Below, one piece after another: positions 47,477 through 59,969 of a DNA stretch of 64,000 nt. The notes under the pieces are model-generated. The model did no database searches. It saw only the letters and a list, made by a program, of their open reading frames with translations, and was not told the DNA's origin. The stretch's first letter is position 1. Each line of letters starts with the position of its first letter. Source of the DNA: Eriocheir sinensis (Eukaryota; Arthropoda; Malacostraca; Decapoda; Varunidae); NCBI RefSeq assembly GCF_024679095.1, contig NC_066509.1, positions 12,839,169 through 12,903,168 of the forward strand, read 5' to 3'. Position numbers and translations under genes: made by a program.

Positions 47477-47498
47477 CGGGGGTGAGAGGGTGGATTAG

Positions 47499-47530
<32 letters not shown>
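47386..47530. repeat. (GT)n and (GA)n
   Basis: (GT)n 47386-47474 (about 45 units) and (GA)n 47503-47530. Confidence 0.96.
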
Positions 47531-47534
<4 letters not shown>

Positions 47535-47879
47535 GGGAATGGAAGAGATATACAGAAACATTCTTTAAATCTTTGAGAAAAATAAAATCAGACATCAAAT
47601 CTTTTCTTGAATTCAAAATGCTCCACAACAGCAGCAGCAGCAACAACAGCAATACCACCACCACCACCACCATCAACAAGAGCAGATCAATATAATCGCC
47701 AGCTAAATCAGTATCACGTGACGGGTCTCGTTTTCACGCATACGCACAGTTATTTACATTGTGCTACCCAAACCTTTTATAACCCGTAATTCTTTCTTTA
47801 AATTTTCTCAGTGCAAAGTTTTACACTAAACAGAGACCCGGAGAGTTTTACGACTTTCCCGGGAGCCCAACTTTCACGG
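47531..47879. other. Spacer, nothing recognised
   Basis: Contains short (CAG)/(CCA) triplet runs at 47630-47675. No gene supported. Confidence 0.5.
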
Positions 47880-48700
47880 ACTGTTTCTTCTGGCTGTCTG
47901 GACCGCCGGAGGTTGCCATGTCGGGGACATAGATTAGCAACAAGTATAGAAAGGAAAGGAAAAGTAAACTAAAGCGACACGCGGTAAAAAGAAAACGTAA
48001 AGAAAATTACGTCGGATAGTTTTTTTCGATCTCTGTTATGTGGGGGCAAGGATTGACAACAGGCAAGGAATAAAGAGAAAACGATGAAATATAAGAAAAT
48101 GACATTATAAGTAGGAGAGAAGTAGATAAGTAGGAAGGAAATAAAGGATTAAAAAATGAAACGGGTGATTGTGAAAAGAAAACAATAGATATTGTGAACA
48201 ATTAAAAGGAAAAAAAAGAATGAAATGAGAAACCAGAGAAATAACCTTAAGAAAATTAGGTATTAGCAACAACAAAAGAAGAAACGAAAGTAAAGAAATT
48301 GGTGCCAGAGAGTGAAGGAGCTGGACTGCAGGAAGTAAAGAAAAAACGAAAATAATGTGTAAGTAAAAGAAAGAGGCGAACTATAAAAGGAAAAGAAGGA
48401 GGAGAAAATATCAAATAGAGGATTGTCTCGGGTTGTCTGGCCCGTCGGAGGTTACTGGGTCGAAGGCAGGGAATAACAACAAAAGAAAGAAAGAAATATA
48501 AACGCAATGACAAAATGACTGATAATAATGTCGGGCTGGGGATTCTTTCTCTAGTTGTCGGGCCTGCCGGGGGTTGACATGTCATGGGTAGGGATTAGCA
48601 ACACGTAAAAAAAAAAATGGAAAAAATAAACTGCAAACTCTGAAGCGGGACAATAACGAAATAAAGAGAAAGGAGTCGGGGATTGGCACAGTTATGTAAG
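47880..48700. repeat. Degenerate tandem array, period near 121 bp
   Basis: A block like TGTCTGGACCGCCGGAGGTT followed by a GGGATTAGCAACAA-like end recurs at about 47895-47945, 48434-48483 and 48555-48604. The last two are 121 bp apart. Weaker echoes occur at 48030-48062 and 48258-48275. Confidence 0.6.
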
Positions 48701-48763
48701 AGTAAGTTAATAAGGAAAATAATAGGGCAAGTTCTGAAAGGAAAGAACATAAGTAAGGAATAT

Positions 48764-48768
<5 letters not shown>

Positions 48769-48834
<66 letters not shown>
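48769..48834. repeat. (GA)n microsatellite
   Basis: About 33 GA units. Confidence 0.97.
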
Positions 48835-48836
<2 letters not shown>

Positions 48837-49288
48837 ACCAAAATTTTCATAACGTAAAATGTATTCTTCTCGATTATAAAAAAAAATCTCACCCACCATA
48901 TCGAAAATATCACCAATTTCACTTACGCGGCTGGTAGCAATAGACTCGAGAATGAGAGAAAAAAATACATAATGATACTTAAATGAAAGAGGAACCCCCT
49001 CACGAACTACACCGGCATCTCTTGAAGGTGTTTACGGCTGTGTGAATCAGACTGAGTACATGGCGGGGCGTATTGGGTCAGGCCAGTCCAATGCCCATGT
49101 AGGTAGGCCACCAGGACGGGGGGCGGAGGGTGACATGAGCCAGGCAGCCGCGTCTGGACACCGGTCTCTGGGGGTCTGCCGGCGCCGCTCCTGAACCTCT
49201 CCGCGGCGGTAGTTTTGTTTGTTTAGAGATGTCCGAGCCTAGAGAGGGGCAAGTCTTTCTTGTGGCTCTTGCTTACATAACCGGAGTG

Positions 49289-49300
<12 letters not shown>
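48835..49300. other. Spacer, nothing recognised
   Basis: GC-rich around 49060-49220, no frame supported. Confidence 0.5.
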
Positions 49301-49323
<23 letters not shown>

Positions 49324-49800
49324 GTGACCTAGCTTATATTTATGCGACTGTGTGCAGGCCGAGTGTGGCCCTTTCAGCACGGTGTGACTTAAAAGATGAG
49401 CGTGGTGTGACTGGTGGGGTGTGGGGGAGTGGTGCGGTGGTTGAGTGTAGTGTGGTGTGGTGTGGTGTGGATGAGTGCGGTGAAATTTTAAATGAGTGGG
49501 GTATGACATGAGTGTGATATAAAATGAGTGTGATATAAAACTTATGGTAAATATTGAGTGCGGTGTGACATGGGTGGTGGTGTGAATCTGTGTAGTAAGA
49601 CATAAGTGTGGTGAGACGGAGGTGTGGTGTGACGTGAATGTGGTATCGATGAGTGTGGTAAAACATGAGTGTGATGAGACGTAAGTGTGGTGTGACGTAA
49701 GTGTGGCGTGACGTGAGTGTGGTATGGATGAGTGTGGCAAGACAAGAGTGTGGTGTGGTTGAGTGTGGTGTGGATGAGTGCGGTGTGACATAGCTGGGTG
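49301..49800. repeat. (GA)n and GAGTGTGGTGTGACGT-type minisatellite
   Basis: GA at 49302-49321, then from about 49390 a degenerate repeat with GAGTGTGGT, GTGTGACGTGAGTGTGG and similar units. The H/T/P-rich minus-strand frames (172 and 247 residues) are products of it. Confidence 0.8.
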
Positions 49801-50084
49801 TGCTCATACGCGCAATATCACACTCAAGTTTAATTAGACACCCACTATTATTTATCTCCCTGTCCGAGCTGCCCTGAGGAGCAGCAGGTAGCCGGAGTAA
49901 CGTAATTCCCTGGAGAAATGTCATTAGACCTCGCCGGGAAAAAAATAAGCTGGAAGCGTTGGGCTTATTTATCCCGTGTCTGGATAAAGGGGCGGCGGCA
50001 GGTGGCCTTGAGGGACGGATGGCGAGCCCTTGGACCCACGCCGAGGCTGTAAAGAGCGGCTGAGGGGTCCACGAGGATGACACC

Positions 50085-50460
50085 TGGGCTAAATTTGAGT
50101 CTCCTCTTTCGGTATTCTGCGTTGATGTGTTAGCCGGAGAAGTGTGTTTTGTATTTTTTCCCTCCTCGGCTTATTCTGAACTAAATTTAAGTATCTTCTT
50201 TCATTATTCTGCATTCCTATCTTGGAAGGAGCAGTTTGTTTTTATATTTTTTTCCTTCTTTGACTTATGAACTAAATTTGAGTGTCTTCTTTGGGTATTC
50301 TGCGTTGTTGTTTTAGCAGGGAGGGTCTGATTTTGTATTCTTCTCTTTTGATGACTTCTTCTGAACTAAATTTGAGTATCTACTTTCGGTATTCTACGTT
50401 GTTGTGTTAGCAAGGGTAGTGTTTTTGCTTTTTCCTCTATTTTGCTTCAGCCCTTGCCCA
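50085..50460. repeat. Tandem array, about 92-bp unit, four copies
   Basis: CTAAATTTGAGT starts at 50089, 50181 (as CTAAATTTAAGT), 50272 and 50366, that is 92, 91 and 94 bp apart. Each is followed by CTTCTTTCGGTATTCTGCGTT and a TTAGC..GGA segment with moderate divergence. Confidence 0.88.
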
Positions 50461-50566
50461 AAAAAGTAAGGCATATAAATTAAAATGACTTAGTATGATG
50501 AATTAACCAAGATAACAATCGAGAAAACTCTAAAATGATGGACAAACTAAGATAGATAACGATGAT

Positions 50567-51026
<460 letters not shown>

Positions 51027-51212
51027 TGATGCAACTGTAACTATTAATGTCACATGCATCGGGTTTCCACACTTGATTGCATATTCCCGAAACGCCTATA
51101 GCTCTTGGGCGCTATGGAAAAAACTGTTTATTGATGAGTTATATTCTCGTTGCTTGCGTCGGTATGTAAACAATACGACGTGTGGGCAAGAGCTGACATC
51201 CGGGAGTAGTAT

Positions 51213-51216
<4 letters not shown>

Positions 51217-51258
<42 letters not shown>

Positions 51259-51540
51259 GTACGTTTTTATAACGCAATTCTCCTAATGGGCATGGTATCT
51301 TTATGGACTCTTAACTCCCAATACTTTAGTTGCGTTGCAGATAACTGTAAAAAGTCGTCACATTTTTAACGTGTATTGATTTTGTACTGTGTAGTCAATA
51401 ACTTATCTATCTGTCTATCTATCTATCTATCCATCTATCTGTCTGGGAGGAATGTGAGCTGTGATGGTATATAGGCAGCTTTTATAAACCGATATACTCA
51501 GATTACCACCACCACCACCACCACCACTACCACTACCAGC
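51217..51540. repeat. (GT)n, (TATC)n and (CCA)n
   Basis: GT 51217-51254, TATC/TGTC 51404-51445, CCA 51507-51540. Confidence 0.92.
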
Positions 51541-51730
51541 ACTACCACGCCTGCAGTCGCTTCACATCCCTTCGAGTCATCACCTCTCACTTCTCTCACT
51601 CACTCACTCACTCGGCAAATGAAAGTACTTTTATTCATACACAGACGGCCAATTGTATATTTAACAGATGCACGTCCACGCCCACTCCGCGCATGGAAAA
51701 GGTGGCTTACAAATGTTTTTCTCTTCGCAG

Positions 51731-51792
51731 CGTTCCCCGGTGGACCTTGCAACTCCCGGTCATGCGGAAAACCTTTATCGTCCCTGCCCTTT
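51731..51792 (+). other. Candidate small exon (weak)
   Basis: A 62-bp segment bounded by a good acceptor (tttttctcttcgcag, AG 51729-51730) and a good donor (GTGAGT at 51793). One frame reads F-P-G-G-P-C-N-S-R-S-C-G-K-P-L-S-S-L-P-F, with two cysteines as in EGF-like or similar extracellular segments, but nothing I can name. The pyrimidine-rich surroundings make acceptor-like sequences common, so this may be chance. Confidence 0.2.
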
Positions 51793-51829
51793 GTGAGTAT
51801 ATGTGTCACTTTTATGTATTGTTTTTATC

Positions 51830-52860
51830 TCTCCTATTTTTGACCTCCTCCTCTTCCCCTATTCCTTTTGTTCCTCCTCTCGCATGTGTTTTTCTATTCC
51901 TGTATGTATTTTTCTCCTCTTTCTCCTCCTCTCGTCACTTCTTCCATCTCTTCCACTTATTCGGCCTCCTTTTTTTGACCTCCCTTGTTTACCTCATCCT
52001 CATCCTCCTCTATTCCTTTTGTTCGTTCTCTTGTATGCGTTTTCTATTCCCGTATGTATTTTTTTTTCTCCTTTTCCTTTGTCTTCCACCTCTTCTACCT
52101 ATTCGCTCTTTTTGTTGACCGGTCTTGTTTTCCTCCATTCTTTCTCTTTCCGACCCCCTCCTCTACCTCTATTCCTTTTTTTCGTCCTGTTGCATGTTTT
52201 CTTTTTCTATTCCTCCTGTCGTCTCTTCTACCTCTTCCATCTATTCGTTCTTCTCTTTTTGACCTATTCCTTTTTCCTCTCACTCATCCTCGTTCATCTG
52301 CATGTGTGTATTTGTTCCGATGGTCATTTTCTCTTCTTTCTTTCTCGCTGTCTTTTTGCTCGTCCTCTTCCTCCTTTGTACGGGTTTTCCTTCTCTGTTA
52401 CTCCTGTTTCTTTCTCTGGGTTCATCCTCTTCTCTTTCGTCGTCCAGTTCTTTTGCCTTTTGCTTGTGTATATCTTTCTGTTTATTTTGTCCCAATTACC
52501 ATCTTTCTTTTCATCCTCTCTTTCTCCTCTTCTACCGTTTGCGCGGGTATATGTGTTTCTGTGTTATGTCTTCTTGTTTCTCTGTTTTCTTAATCTTCCT
52601 CCCCTTTGTCTTCCTCTCTTGCTCTTTGCGTTTGTGTTTATCTTTTCGGAAATCTATTTTTCTTCTTTTTTCGGTTTCCTTCTTGTCCTCTCCCTCCTCC
52701 TTGCTCACTTTTCCACCCCTTGCAGTTGTATCAGTTCCTTTGCTTTCTTCTCCTTTCGTCATTTGCTTCTTTCCCTTTCTCTTCCTCCTCCATGCACGCA
52801 CTTTTTCCCTCCACACCTTTCCATCATCATGCGTGTTGCTACCATTAACCTTTGTTTTTG
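51830..52860. repeat. Pyrimidine-rich tandem array, unit about 155 bp
   Basis: ATTCCTTTTGTTC followed by CGCATGTGTTTTTCTATTCC recurs at 51861, 52012 and 52171 (151 and 159 bp apart), with further diverged echoes to about 52720. The long F/S/L-rich frames (359, 213 and 202 residues) come from the composition and occur in all three plus frames. Confidence 0.7.
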
Positions 52861-54184
52861 TGACCTTTCCACGCCCTCTTAATCCCATTTTCTCTTCTCA
52901 TTACGTGTTGATAAATCTTCCTACATATACATATTTTCTTTGAATTTTTTTTTCTGTCAAGATGTGTTGCAGTTGTAAAAAAATATAGAATCTTAAGTAC
53001 GTTATAGCTCAATTAATAAGAGGAGAGACTGTTTGCTTCCCCTGTGAATGAGGCACGAAGGGGCGTTCTCTGAGGTATGTGTCAGTGGTATGCTTCAAAG
53101 CTGTTTGTAGGTCGAGGGTGACGCGGGGCGGCGTGACCAGCGTGCGTGCATTGAGGGATGACCACAAGTATGAATGGGGCCAAAGGGACGACCGGCCATG
53201 GAATTAGCTTGTTCAGGAATCAGCAAGACACACGGTGGTTTCCGAAGTGGGGAATTCAACACTCTGTGTGGCTTCAGAGGTGACACGTGTGTTTTGGCTG
53301 CAGACGTGAGATGCCCTTCATTTTTAGTCAGCACTGGTATCATAAATTGCAAAAAAAAGCTTTCTTGCAGATCAGTAGCAGCGTAGTCAGTATAGCCGCT
53401 ATGGCGAACTTCGTCGAGTGGGAAATACAGGTCAGCAAACTCGAGTAACTGCCAATTTTGCAAAGCCTGACTTTACGGCGCGGACCCGGCGCCAGATAAC
53501 GAATTCCTTTTGTCAGACGCGGACAGGTAAAGCCGGCGACTCGCACCTGCTCCGCGCGAGTCACTGCCAAAGCGTGTGATTTGCACGGGGAGGCTGCACG
53601 CTGCAGCCAGGGATGATTTATTGCGACAAAAAATACATAATAGCATATTTACACAGTTCACAATATGAATTACGTGCTAACTTCTTTTTTATTTACTGAA
53701 ATTAAAAGAACTTTTATTTTATTTTATTACACTCCGCGTCTCGCCTGACAATGGCTAGCGATTGTTATGAAGGTGAAGGACGCCCACTCGGCCTGAGCGT
53801 CCGTGTGCCGGCGTTACCGTCTGTCCCTCAACGACACTGCCGGCTTAGCTATTACGTATATATAAATTACGAAAATATTAGTACGATGGGTCAACATCTC
53901 ATTAGCATTATCCAATATTTACGTTCTTAAACCTAATTAGAAGTCACGGGACAAAACTAATTAGGGAAATAAAATACCTCGTAAAACATGTGACTTATAA
54001 GTCCTGGGATATTAAATTCAACCGTTTAATAAATATTCCAGGCCGCGGCGTTTAGGACGGAGATGGGACGTGTTGTGTTTGAGGGCGCGGCGCTCCGGTG
54101 TTTTCGTGCCGCCTCATCACGGCCGCGCCAGCAAACACCCCGCACCCTGCCACCGATTAACCCTGTGACCTGCCAGCCGCCGGG
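52861..54184. other. Intergenic, nothing recognised
   Basis: GC content varies; 53080-53620 is GC-richer. Frames up to 122 residues (53095-53463, minus) have no domain I recognise. Confidence 0.5.
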
Positions 54185-55165
54185 AAGGGGATTGGGGGCG
54201 GCAAGGAAAGCGGGGAAAGGGGAGGAAGGGGACGGGGATATTGTTGGAAAGATGAAAATGAAGGAGGAAAGAGGAGAAGCAATACAAAGAACAGATAAAT
54301 ACATTCAGAGGGCAGATGAGGAAGACGAGGGGGAGAAAGAAAAGAATGGAAAAGAGACAATCAGTGCTGAAATAGATATAAACATAAAGACAGGGACTGA
54401 AGGAACGGGAATGGGAACGAGGTCGGAGGAGGCGAGGATGAGTAGGGGCTTGGAGATGGAAAAGAGCACGAGGATGATAGAAGACTGATATGGAACGGAG
54501 AACTGAGATCGAAAGTGACGAGGGTGAGAGAGGACGGAGGTGGGAAAGGAGGGCGGGGATGGCAGGAGACTAAGATGGGAAAGGAAAGCGGGAATGGGAA
54601 AGGAAGATGAGGAAAAGAGGTTAGACAGGTACAGGAATGGAGTGGATGGGGGATTGGAGTGGACGGAGATGTCAGAGGTTGGGGATAGTAGGAGACGAGG
54701 ATTGGAGTGGACGGAGATGTGAGGGAAAGCTGTTAGGAAGGTGCGGGAATGAGAGTGGATGGAATGGGAAGGGGAAGGAAGATTTCAGGGATCGGGGACA
54801 CGGACAGGGCTGAGCGGACAGGACCTGCATGGAGGGGACGGAAATGGGAAGTGGATGGGGATGTGAAGAGGAACGAAGATGACAGAGGTCGGGGATTTGA
54901 GGCACTGAGGATGGAAATTAACGGAAATGTGAGAGAAAAAGGGCTAAGAGGGAACAAGGCCGCGAGGGGACGGGGATGGGAAGCGAAAGGAGATGTAAGA
55001 GAAAGTGGCTTGGAAGGTACGGAGATGGGAGTGAATGGGGATGGGAGAGGGAACGGATATGTCTGGAGGCGGGAATAGAAGGAAAAGGGACGAGAATGGA
55101 CGATGTGAGGGAGCAGGGCTGAGGGGACAGGGCCGCGAGGGGACGGGGATGGGAAGCGAGGCTCG
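54185..55165. repeat. Purine-rich block with GGGGATGGGAA-type units
   Basis: About 1 kb with long G/A runs and recurring GACGGGGATGGGAA, GGAGTGGACGGAGATGT and similar units, a strongly degenerate minisatellite. Frames over it are artefacts. Confidence 0.75.
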
Positions 55166-55229
55166 CCGTTGATAGAAACCTTGCCGCCCCTCACCCTCAC
55201 TCGGGACGTAGTTATTCAGCTTTATGGCC

Positions 55230-55760
55230 GTGTGTCCGCTGCTGCTCCTCGCCCCACGCTCATCAGCCTCCCTTTTACCTTTCCTCGCCCAGGGAACAAC
55301 ATGCTGGTCCTTCTATTGCCCAAACAAACACTCCCGTCACCTTACCGCCAGTAGCAAAAGAAACCTATGTAATTTTAAAGGTATTGTTACTCTCTTCGCC
55401 TTACAGACAACACGTAGCTCTCTGTATTATTCAAACAACTCACACACTGCCGTCACGTTACCACCAGTAGCATAAGAAAGTAACTTGTGTAATTTTGAAA
55501 GCATTGTTACTCATGCTTAGCCTTACGGACAACACGTATGTCCCTGTATTGCCCAAACACCTCAAACAATTATTGTCACTTTACCACCAATAGCAAGAGG
55601 AAAATTATTGTGGATTTTGAGAGCCTTTTTAACCCATTGTTATGACCACAGGCTAAAGTTAAGAGCATATTTTTACCTATTCTCCGCCCAGGAAGCAACT
55701 CGGTTCTTTTATTGCTGAAGCACTACCGTCACGTTGCCAACACTAACTGAGACAAATAGC
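55230..55760. repeat. Degenerate tandem array, about 120-bp unit, four copies
   Basis: CGTCACNTTACCRCCARTAGCA recurs at 55335, 55451 and 55574 (116 and 123 bp apart), with a diverged copy at 55728. Between them lie shared GTAATTTTRAARG, TTGTTACTC, CCTTACRGACAACACGTA and TATTGCCCAAACA segments. Confidence 0.85.
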
Positions 55761-56354
55761 GTATAATCATGGAGGCATTTTCAACACATTAATTGTTGCA
55801 TAGTGAGCATTGTCATTATTTTGGTTGGATTTTTTACGGTTGTTGGTAAGTCTCGTGTTTGTAAAGGACATTTATGTAACACAAGGCACCTGAGACATCC
55901 TTTCTTCAGTATCTCCTCCTTCCTGCGACTTCAACTCTTCCAAGAACGACACCTCTTGAGTTCCTTATCGGTACAATTTAAGTTACTTTCTATATATTAT
56001 TATTTGAGGGGTGGTTTCCCCTTGGTCTCTTTCCTTGAGAGTAAAAAGAAAACGTACCGTAAAATATACATAATTTTCTCAGTTGTAGGTTGCTATATAT
56101 CTTCACGAAACTTAGCAACACTGACAGCCCAACTTTTCAAACCCTGCGTTTAACCCTTTAATTATACCGAAAGAAAAAAGCCAAATTTGAGTAACTTTTA
56201 AAACTAATAATTATAAAATGTACATCCACCGGACGTAATTTGTACCACACCTAAAACTTGGGAGATCCTGCTTGAGGCGGCGGCGAGGGAGGAGGGGGTA
56301 GGAGGTGGAGGGGGAGGATGTTAAGATGAAGCTGGTGCTAATTGCCTTAGGGAA

Positions 56355-56358
<4 letters not shown>
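55761..56358. other. Spacer, nothing recognised
   Basis: AT-rich with a G/A-rich end at 56275-56330. The 116-residue frame at 55803 has no recognisable domain. Confidence 0.5.
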
Positions 56359-56392
<34 letters not shown>

Positions 56393-56660
56393 AGATGAAC
56401 AGACAGATAGACAAATGGACATAGCTCATAAACAGATAGACAAGTAGACAGACAGACTAATATATAGGCAGACAGGTATACAAACTGACAGACAGATAGA
56501 AAGATAAACAAATGGACAGACCTAGAGATACAGACAATGAAGTAGACAGATAGACAAATAAAAAGACAGGCAAACAGAAAGCGTACATTAAAACAGTCAG
56601 ACATATAGAAAGAAAAACATGTAGACGGACAAAGAATAGAGGATAACAAACAAATATACA
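56359..56660. repeat. (GA)n and ACAGATAG-type tetranucleotide tract
   Basis: GA 56359-56390, then imperfect ACAGATAGAC repeats. The cysteine/leucine-rich minus-strand frame is an artefact. Confidence 0.85.
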
Positions 56661-57700
56661 AACACACAAACAAGAAGCAGGTGGTACGTAACAGATAACA
56701 GCTATGTAGCGAAATAAAAAAGAATGAGGAAAAAGAACGACTGCAGTGGGGGCGCGTGCACACTCGTCAACGTGTACCAAAACGAAGGAAAAACACGTAC
56801 ATAATGACCCGTATATTTATGGAGACAGATGGGTCGCTCTAGCTAATGAAACGTACGGAGAAATTAGGGAGGAGGAGAGGGACAGCGAGGAAGGGGTGGA
56901 GAGGGCGATAATATAGTGACAAATTTAGCGAGGAGGCACACATGCATACTCAACATAATCGCCTACATATCGACTTGTATTGGTGGAGACACATGAGCTG
57001 CTCTTGATTACCCGTATATAGAGTGAGGAAGGCAGGGGATAGGGGACGAGTGGGCGTGGAGGCATAAGCATACACACCATTACAAAAACCTACACATCGA
57101 CCCGTAGGAGGTACTTGGGAGGGTCCTGCTCATTAAACGTACTGAGAGGTGTATGAAGGAGTGGCTGTAGGTTGCTAGGTAGGTAAGTAGGGGATAGGGA
57201 GGGGCAGCGAGGGAGGTTGAAGAGAGTCGGAGGGATGTGGTGGGGCGGGGGAGAGCCAGGGCAGCGCGCAGGGTCAAATCGCGAGTGGGCAGCCCTGAGC
57301 GAGGCACATCACGCTCCTTCCCAGTTCCCGGTAGCCTGTCTCTCCGCTCAGCCGCCCTCCTGCATCCCGCCAACGCCGCCACTTGCTCCCGACCCTCTCC
57401 TTCCGCGGCCCACTCGACACCGCCACCTCAGCATCCACAAGTCCTCTCCGTTGACGCTCGTGTGTGAAGCCTCAAGGATCGTTTCATTGACAGTGTGCTC
57501 CAGTTTTTTCAAATTTGGTAAAGAAGTTTTCAGACTTGCAAAACAGACGCATTCAGCATTCACATCCCCGCGTCGCGTCAGCTGTTTGTGGGATACTGTT
57601 CTTAATACACCTGTTTCGTTGAGCCTCCGAGGAAACTTAAAATGGCTAGAGTCAAGACAATGGGCCATGACCAGTGGGAGGAAAAGACAGCCCCCTTCTA
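56661..57700. other. Spacer becoming GC-rich, no gene established
   Basis: 56820-57180 has GGGAGGAG-rich, weakly repeated text (GAGGCACACATGCATAC and GAGGCATAAGCATACAC about 125 bp apart). 57230-57480 is CpG-containing and open in two plus frames (165 and 76 codons) without recognisable domains. Confidence 0.45.
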
Positions 57701-57704
57701 GCAG

Positions 57705-57802
57705 GCAAGACTAAGGCCCTTATCGGTCTTTTTGGCACCCCCTGGGAGGCGCCGAAGACCCAGAAAGCCGAGGCCGCGCGACGATTGGTGCGTTACTGTC
57801 TG
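57705..57802 (+). other. Candidate exon (unidentified)
   Basis: A 98-bp segment between a pyrimidine-rich acceptor (cccccttctagcag) and a GTGAGT donor at 57803. In the open frame it reads K-T-K-A-L-I-G-L-F-G-T-P-W-E-A-P-K-T-Q-K, then AEAARRLVRYCL, ending on a codon boundary. The residues look like real protein rather than repeat translation, and local composition is GC-rich. I do not recognise the protein, and no other exon is visible nearby. Confidence 0.28.
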
Positions 57803-57946
57803 GTGAGTGTGTGAGTGTGTGGTTGGTGCAGACCGGCTGGTAACACACGATTTACATACCTTTATCGCCTTAACCCCCCCACCTCCTTCCCCGCACCACA
57901 GCCCCGTGTTAACGAGATGCCGAGCACACCTGTTGAGTACGTGCAT

Positions 57947-57955
57947 GTGTGTTTG

Positions 57956-58027
<72 letters not shown>
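57947..58027. repeat. (TG)n microsatellite
   Basis: About 40 TG units, beginning with two TGCATG interruptions. Confidence 0.96.
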
Positions 58028-58029
<2 letters not shown>

Positions 58030-58136
58030 ATCAAGAACATCCGACTCGAGTATTCTTAGTAATCAAATAACCCCGCTAACAATAATAATGATGAAAATAA
58101 TGAGACACTCTTTTGGCCTCTTCTATTTGCTTTTGT

Positions 58137-58213
58137 TGGAGCAGCGCTTGGCGGGCTTTTTGTTGCTTTTTTGTTTTTTTGCCCTTGAGCTGTCTCCCTT
58201 ACTGTAAAAAAAA
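58137..58213 (+). mobile_element. LINE-D 3' UTR fragment
   Basis: TTGGAGCAGCGCTTGGCGGGC, T-rich stretch, GCCCTTGAGCTGTCTCCCTT and an A tail at 58205-58214. Matches the 3' ends at 25250 and 31100. Confidence 0.72.
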
Positions 58214-58369
58214 AGAAAACTAATACTGACACTAACTATAATAATTGCCGGAGTCACAAAATCATTCTATCAAGCTTAGACTCCTATGGCTTTAGCCACT
58301 CATCCCCTGAAGCCTCTCCCAGCCATGTGAGGCTCGTAAAGACCTGTTTGTTGACCCACCCAGGCTTCC

Positions 58370-59725
58370 TCCTCTCATCTGTCTCTTCTCTCCCCTCGTT
58401 TGCCCCCTCCTCACCTCTCATCCCTCCCCTCCCTCCCCTCCCCTCTCCTCCGTCCCCTCCCTCTCCTTCCCTCTCCTCCATCCCCCTACCTCTCCTACCT
58501 CCTTCTTTCCTTTACTGTCTCCTCTTCCTCACCCAGCGCCCTCCCTCTGCCCCCCTTTCACTTTTCTCCTTCCCTCCCCTCACCTTCCTCCTTCCCTCCC
58601 CTCACCTACCCTTCTGTCAAGACCATTTGCCCTCCCTACCTACCTCCTTCCCTTCCCTCCCTTCACCTACCTCCTTTCCTTCCACTCCCTTCGCCTACCC
58701 GTCTTCCCTCCCCTCCCCTACCTTCCTTCTGTTCCCTAAGCCCCTATCCATCTTCTCATCTACCCTTTTTTTTTTCCCTTCCTTTCCCTCACTGATTCCC
58801 CCCTCCCTTCCCTCTCCGCCATTCCCTTTCTTCCTTCACTGTCATCCCCTTTCCCTCTTCTCTCTTCTTCGCTCCTTCCTCCTTTATTGGTTCTCCGTTT
58901 TCCTTCTCTCCCTGCTTCCTCACCTCCGTCAATACCTCATTTTTCTCTCACCTTTCCTCTTCCTCTTCTTCCTTCTCCCTTACCATCCCTTTACTTCCCT
59001 CCCTTCCCTCATCTCTACTTCCTTTCCCTCCCCTTACTCTTCCCTTTCCCTTCCCTTACTCTTCCCCTTCCTTTCCCTTACTCTTCACCTTCCCTCCCCT
59101 TACTCTTCCCTTTCCCTTCCCTTACTCTTCCCCTTCCTTTCCCTTATTCTTCACCTTTCCTCCCCTTCCCTTCCCTTCCTTTACTCTTCTTTTTTCCTCC
59201 CCTTACTTTTACCCTTCCCTCCCCTAACTCTTCTCCTTCCCTCCCCTTACTCTTCCCCTTCCCTTCCCTTACTATTTCCCTTCCCATCCCTTACTCTTCC
59301 CCTTCTCTTCCCTTATTCTTTCCCTCTCCTTCCCTTATTCTTCCCCTTCCCTCCCCTTCCTCTTCCCCTTCCCTTCCCTTCCCTTCCTCTTCCTTTCTCT
59401 TACTCTTCCCTTCCCTCCCTTCACTTACTTCCCATTCCAGTACCTCCCATCACTTATCCCTTTTCCTTTCCTTAACTTAACCTCTTCCCGTCCCCTCCCC
59501 TCTCTTCTCCCATAATATCCCCTCAAGTGCCCCCAACCCTTCCTCTCCCTCATTACCCCTTCCCATTCCCCTCTCACCTTCACTTAGCCCCTGCCTCTCC
59601 CCAGATGTCCCTTCCCTCCCATTCCATTAGCTGTATCCCATCCTATCGCCACTTCTCCTGTTCCCCTCTCGTTCCCCCTCTCCCCCTCTCTTTGTCTCTT
59701 TCTTTGTGTTCTTATCTTTGTTTGT
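58370..59725. repeat. 1.3-kb polypyrimidine block (CCCTTCC-type)
   Basis: Almost purine-free. Units such as CTTACTCTTCCCCTTCCCTT recur from about 59035 to 59420 at roughly 25-50 bp spacing. The proline/leucine/serine frames (382 and 197 residues) are artefacts. Confidence 0.88.
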
Positions 59726-59727
59726 CT

Positions 59728-59855
<128 letters not shown>

Positions 59856-59969
59856 AAAATAACCGCAGTAACGTGGATGTTTTTGCCGCCTCTCCCAAAC
59901 TCGGTTGCTCTGATAATATTCCTGGAGGAGATTTGATTTAGCCAATTTCTGAGCATCAATAAACTCGCC

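Noticed and set aside
49340..50083. 247-codon minus-strand frame
   Set aside because: Mostly translation of the GTGTGGTGTGA minisatellite.
51803..52943. 359- and 213-codon frames
   Set aside because: Pyrimidine-rich tandem array; long open frames in all plus frames, no domain.
57217..57714. 165-codon frame in the GC-rich patch
   Set aside because: No recognised domain, competes with another open frame over the same bases, and runs through the acceptor of the 57705 candidate in a different frame.
58327..59480. 382- and 197-codon proline/leucine/serine-rich frames
   Set aside because: Translation of the polypyrimidine block.
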